From: Nageia nagi
Taxonomy: Eukaryota > Pinophyta
Reading direction: 5' to 3'
Length of the DNA: 64,000 nucleotides
Assembly: GCA_050084985.1 (NCBI GenBank)
Contig: JBITNC010000001.1
Span: 150,784,001 to 150,848,000 of the forward strand
Shown here piece by piece: positions 59,501 through 64,000 of this stretch; within the stretch, counting starts at the first letter, position 1; each line of letters begins with the position of its first letter. A program made the position numbers and the translations under genes. The notes under the pieces were generated by a model that searched no databases, had not been told where the DNA came from, and saw nothing but the letters and a program-made list of their open reading frames with translations.

Positions 59501-61224
59501 CCTTGGTGGCTTACCCACCAAGAGTGTATAAAACTATTGCCTTTGATTAATAAGTAATTACTTCATCAACTTAAATATGAGGGATTACCAATTAACATCA
59601 TTTATCAAAGACTTGGAGTGTAGCTAAATGCTAATCACTACCCTCACAAGCCACCAATTTACCAAAAATTATGATCCTTGATGGAATGCTCATCATCAAG
59701 TATCACAATACGCAAGTGGTGAGTAACATAATTCATATCATTACTCCCCATAAGATATAAACTTACTAAATATCATGAACCTTAAAGGAATTTTCACCAT
59801 CAAATATCACAACAATCAAGTGGTGAGTAATAGAATGCTCATCATCACCCCTATCATTAATAACAATGTACTTAATTCATGGGTAACAGAATGCTCATCA
59901 TTATGCCTCAATAAGTTTTTCATAATAAATGATTTGTTTAATATATAGGATATGGTATTATCATCATGACACATCAATATTTTTGATAAGGTACATTCTC
60001 AATATTGATTGAAAAGTACATCATTATTCATCAACAAGGAACATGATGCCCAATTTCAAAGGCTCCATTAATTTGAAGTTGAAAATCTGCTATAACTTGA
60101 GTAATGTCACCTAGGTTTCCTTAACAAATTTTGTAAACTAAAAACCTTATAGGTATATCTTTGAGAAAAAATTTGAAAATCAACCTTATTTTCATCATAT
60201 CGATATTTTTTCACATAATGTTACAATCATTTTAGTATCATTATAGATAGTCTACCGTAATTGCCATTTTCCTGAAAATTGAATGCATCTCATTAATCAA
60301 CTACTTACTTTCATTCAAAAAATTTGAACTTGGAAAAATGGGAATAAAAAATCATAAAATCCTATTCCTACAATGACCAACATCACTCAAGCCCTAGCGA
60401 CATCACTCAAACAATGAAAGTTTAGAAAAATAAAAAAGTGTCCAAGGAAATATATGCATTTAATTCGTAACAAAAAGTATATCCAATTTAATTATTTTTT
60501 GGAAATTTGTTATGAATAATGATAATAGAATTTAATTTATCATTTATAAATAACTCAAATCCTATTTCATTTTTACTTTCTCATTTTGCAAACTAGATCT
60601 CTAGTTCCTAGGTTGAGTAATGTTTTTTCTAGCTTATAGGATCAAGTAGGGGAGCTAGCTTGTTTGAGGAGCAAAGGATATCACAATATCATAGTGTATT
60701 ATGTCAAAGGAAGGTCATAGGTTTGTGGTTGTTCTTTCTTCTCCTGAAGTACATCAAGTACCAAAAATTCTCTAATATCTTTCCATTTTATGATTATTTG
60801 AATAATTTTGGTGGATCAATTTTTCAATTTGTTCTAGTTTTTATCAATTTTGATCAATTATTATAATTTATGGGAATAAAACATACAAAAAAATTTATTT
60901 TACATTGAGAAATATTAATATAGTTTTTACCATAAACCCAATGAAAACCTTGGTGGGTTTTTAAATTTTTATAAATGTTTTACTCATTTCTAGGTGGCAT
61001 CATTGGGTTTTTGATATCATTAATGGGTTAAAGAGGGCTTGAAAATGATTTTCTACCAAAATTGTACTAATTTACATGTATATTACAAGTTAAATTTTTA
61101 TGAAATAATCTAAAATATGTAATTTATAACAAAAATACATAGATTTAATAAAATATAAATGTTAGCTTTAGTTTATTACTTTATGTACCTGGTTACTTAC
61201 CTTTGTTTTGTTTCATGGATGCAG
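56511..61224. other. No gene seen
   Basis: AT-rich, with short chance frames only. A local tandem repeat at 59660-59870 is listed separately. The first exon of the gene relic at 61225 should lie in the right part if it survives, but I could not identify it. Confidence 0.5.
59660..59870 (+). repeat. Diverged tandem repeat, about 105-120 bp unit
   Basis: CATCAAGTATCACAATACGCAAGTGGTGAGTAA (from about 59693) recurs as CATCAAATATCACAACAATCAAGTGGTGAGTAA (from about 59797), each followed by a CTCATCATCA- or ATCATTAC-type block. A third partial phrase occurs near 59880-59910. Confidence 0.65.
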
Positions 61225-62934
61225 GACCGAGTATTTTTGATGAGGTGTTAGCTATGGAGTCTAGCCATGGGTATCATTGATGAATTTATCTCTATACCAT
61301 AGGATAGAGGCCATATAGAGGCTTCAAGATTGAGTCACATGAGGCACATTATTCGTATCCCATGTGACAAGTACTTCCTTACTACCCTCATGGAGTGTTG
61401 GTATGATGATATCGATACATTCTATCTTCCTATGGGGAAGGGTACCATCACCCTTACAAATATTCATTGTATACACCCATGAAGGGTACACTCTTTGAGA
61501 GCACCATTCTTTAAGGGTACACTCATTGAGAGCATCATCCTTTCTATGGAGTAGATGGAGGAGCAATGCTACTGGCTTAAGAAGAAGGGTGCCCCCCTTT
61601 AGGATACCATGTACATATTATTGAAGGATATTAATAATACTTGATGATTTAGACTTTATGTTGTAGTTATTATTGATACAATTTTGTATAGAGAAAATAA
61701 TCATGAGTGCTTCCATACAAGTTTTATTTTGATTGTGAGAGGGATTTGCTTATGAGGAGAGTGATATGCATGGGCTCCTTGCATTTTGCCATAGTTATAC
61801 TAGAATATTCAAAATTTTATGACTATGAGGAAGGGTGGGAGGTTGGTAGTACATTATTTTATCCTACAAGTTTATGCTTACAAGTACATAAATATGTCTC
61901 ATACATATATATCCATGTAGTGACACACCCATAGTTACCACATTGGTGTATATGGTATACTACTCAACAAATAGGGATCACTCGAAGTGTAGAGTACTAT
62001 AAAATGTTGATAGACCTATTGGATGAAGAGTAAATTAACTAGGACCCTTATTTTGACCTACTAGTGTGGTATGAGATAGATGAGGAGTTATCATGGAGCA
62101 TGACTCCATGTCATATTTAGAAACATATATGGATCATCAATTTTTATCATCAAGATTAGGTGCTTAAGTTGTTTAGCATGATCCAAGATATAAATGTTCC
62201 TCAGCTACAACCCAATAGTGTGATGTAATACAAGTACCAACATGTTCTAAAAAGGCACCTCGTTGTGCCAAGGTGGAGCTCTAAGTGGTATGAGCCTGAG
62301 GATCATGCTTCTAGGGTATTAACCCTTCACCATCAACACACACTAGAGTATCAAGTATGGTGGAAGATCGTACAACATATCCCATTAGGTCTCTATGAAA
62401 AGGATGAGGAGGGAGAAGAGTAGGAGGATGAGGAGGTTCCCATGGAGACATGGACTCCACCATCATTGAACAGTGTAGTTGATCCCAACATGCCATCCAC
62501 ATCTCGTGTTACACTTGCTCCACCTGCATCCACCATAGGTATCTCTAACTTGGCCTTTTGTTAATTACAAATAAATATTGTAATTGAAAATATGTTAAAT
62601 TTATTTTAACATATGCATTGTTATTTGAAAATTAAGATTACATAAATAGATAAAGGGTATTTAGGATAAAGTTTCATCATTATAGGAGCAGTTAGCTACT
62701 CGAGATCAATAGATTGAGGCCCTTAAGGCCCAAATAGAGACCATGCAAGCCTTGCCACATATATCACAATATCAAGAGCTTAAGAGGCTCTAGGATCTCA
62801 TTGTAATGAAGCATAATCAAATCCTTTAGTTTTAGTATACTTTTGTAGCTTCTATGTTTAGAAGTATGTCTATATCTAGGGCAAGGACACATGAGCTCTT
62901 AGTTAGTTAGAGTTCCCAACATGGGGATAACTAG
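61225..62934 (+). pseudogene. Plant mobile domain (PMD, MAIN-like) gene relic with intron
   Basis: PMD proteins are a plant family found both as host genes (MAIN/MAIL) and inside transposons. A clear PMD block lies at about 61318-61480: RLSHMRHIIRIPCDKYFL, then MECWYDDIDTFYLPMGKGTITL, matching the family's E-x-W...THTFHLPxGExTITL motif. Later fragments are GSTLFYPTSL (about 61848) and WWKIVQHIPLG (about 62360). A Glu-rich then Pro/Ser-rich linker ends at a GT donor (62539). An AG at 62684-62685 opens a second exon with EALKAQIETMQAL-type coiled coil. An acceptor-like TTCATGGATGCAG precedes 61225. Stops and frameshifts are frequent, so it is dead. Retained splice sites argue against a processed copy. 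It could be a host gene or cargo of an unrecognised transposon. Confidence 0.75.
62539..62685 (+). other. Predicted intron in the PMD relic
   Basis: GTATCTCT donor and TCATTATAG acceptor bracket 147 AT-rich bases. The flanking sequences read as a Pro/Ser-rich exon end and a coiled-coil exon start. Confidence 0.5.
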
Positions 62935-64000
62935 TTGTACTTATGATATTTTCTTTATGAATATATATATATTCCTATTTTCCATTTGATTACCATGATT
63001 CATGATACATGTATATTTTTTATTTGCTTTGAAAGTTTTCTATAGTTTAACAACTCTCTAAAATATACTTGTAAGAGTAGCCACATGATGATTACACATA
63101 AAAAGGCCATGAAACTTATAAGAGGCTTGAAAAGATAATTTAGGAATGCATATATTTTTAAGAATAATATACACAATGCACAAAATTATGAAAAACTACA
63201 AATAACTTAAGATATATCTATCAATAAATTACCATAACAAGATCTTGTAAAAACTTACACGAAAAATGTTAGACAACCATAAATCATGAACAAATATGCC
63301 TAGGGGTTAAAAAGATAGATTATAGAATCAAATAAAATTACATTATTACAAATATAAAACCCAATGATGCCACATGATTCCAACAACACCTCTTGAAGCA
63401 ATGAATAATAAAATGCTCAAAGTAAAATCATGCAAGCTTAAAAATACCTCAAATGTAGAAAAAGAGCTCAATTAAATGAAAATTAAGTAAGTTTTTTATG
63501 AAAATGCAAAGTATTAACTTGGAACTATTGCATAAATTACTAATTTTTCCATTTAACAAAAATAATTGAGCATAAAAAATATCCCTTGATAATTCCCACA
63601 AAATATGCCCTTACATGCAAACAAGAATACAATAGTGTTTTGAAATGGAGCATCATTGCTAGGACCTAGCAACAATGCTTCAAATTACACATATAATGGA
63701 CACAAATTTAATTATGAGACATTGTTAATTGATACAAAATTATAAAAAATAAGTACAAAATTAGGAAGTTCAAATAAAAAGTTTACGGAATAGCCCAAAT
63801 GCCATCAACATCAAGTATCATACCTAGTACTAGCAGTTGTTGTACTTGTAGTGCTTGTTGTTGTGGTTGCAAAAATTTTATTGGGTTAGTTTGAATTTGC
63901 TTCCCATCATCATCAAGTTCCACTTTCTTAAATTATGGAAATAGGTTGTTGAAAATCTTCAATATTTAGTTTTATGGTTGCATAGGTCCATCTTATACCA
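62935..64000. other. No gene seen
   Basis: AT-rich, no domain or repeat pair found. Confidence 0.5.

Overview
This window looks like gene-poor nuclear DNA of a seed plant with a large, retrotransposon-filled genome. A conifer or other gymnosperm is plausible, but that is inference. Nearly all recognisable sequence is decayed LTR retrotransposon. There are also tRNA-derived SINEs, a long-TIR MITE, one open protein-coding gene (14186-14956) and two broken host-gene relics (PPR and plant mobile domain). I see no rRNA, tRNA gene, CRISPR array or organellar DNA.

Layout. 1-8480: a minus-strand Ty1/Copia element, with a left LTR running off the window and carrying a tandem-repeat U3, a nonsense-riddled gag-PR-INT-RT-RNase H frame, a very long leader, and a right LTR with primer-binding site. 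8481-12467: AT-rich, no gene. 12468-13600: a cluster of tRNA-derived SINEs, three with target-site duplications. 14101-14956: an intronless gene of unknown function with an upstream ORF. From inside this gene's 3' end, about 4 kb (14770-18848) is tandemly duplicated. The second copy starts at 18849 and is split in two (18849-21775 and 42840-44485) by 21 kb of nested retrotransposons.

Nested block, 21776-42839. Chromovirus A sits in the duplicate (flanks TTATT/TTATC). Element B sits in A's 3' LTR (flanks ATATC). Inside B lies a second chromovirus, B2, that has lost its 5' LTR. Element C, minus strand, sits inside B2's pol (perfect TTAAG duplication) and lacks the integrase core. The order of insertion can be read from the sequence: host duplication, then A, B, B2, C.

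44486-49775: Gypsy element D (gag and protease only). Its protease is split by a 1.2 kb CACTA-like insertion carrying fragments of a PPR gene. A 367-bp tandem duplication spans D's left boundary. 51194-56505: element E, minus strand, complete LTRs with perfect TTCAT duplication but no recognisable pol (LARD-like). 61225-62934: a plant-mobile-domain pseudogene with an apparent retained intron. The remaining stretches hold nothing I can identify.

No new defence or regulatory system is supported. The most informative items are the readable insertion history, the split duplication with an inverted micro-segment, the PPR capture, and the unrecognised gene.
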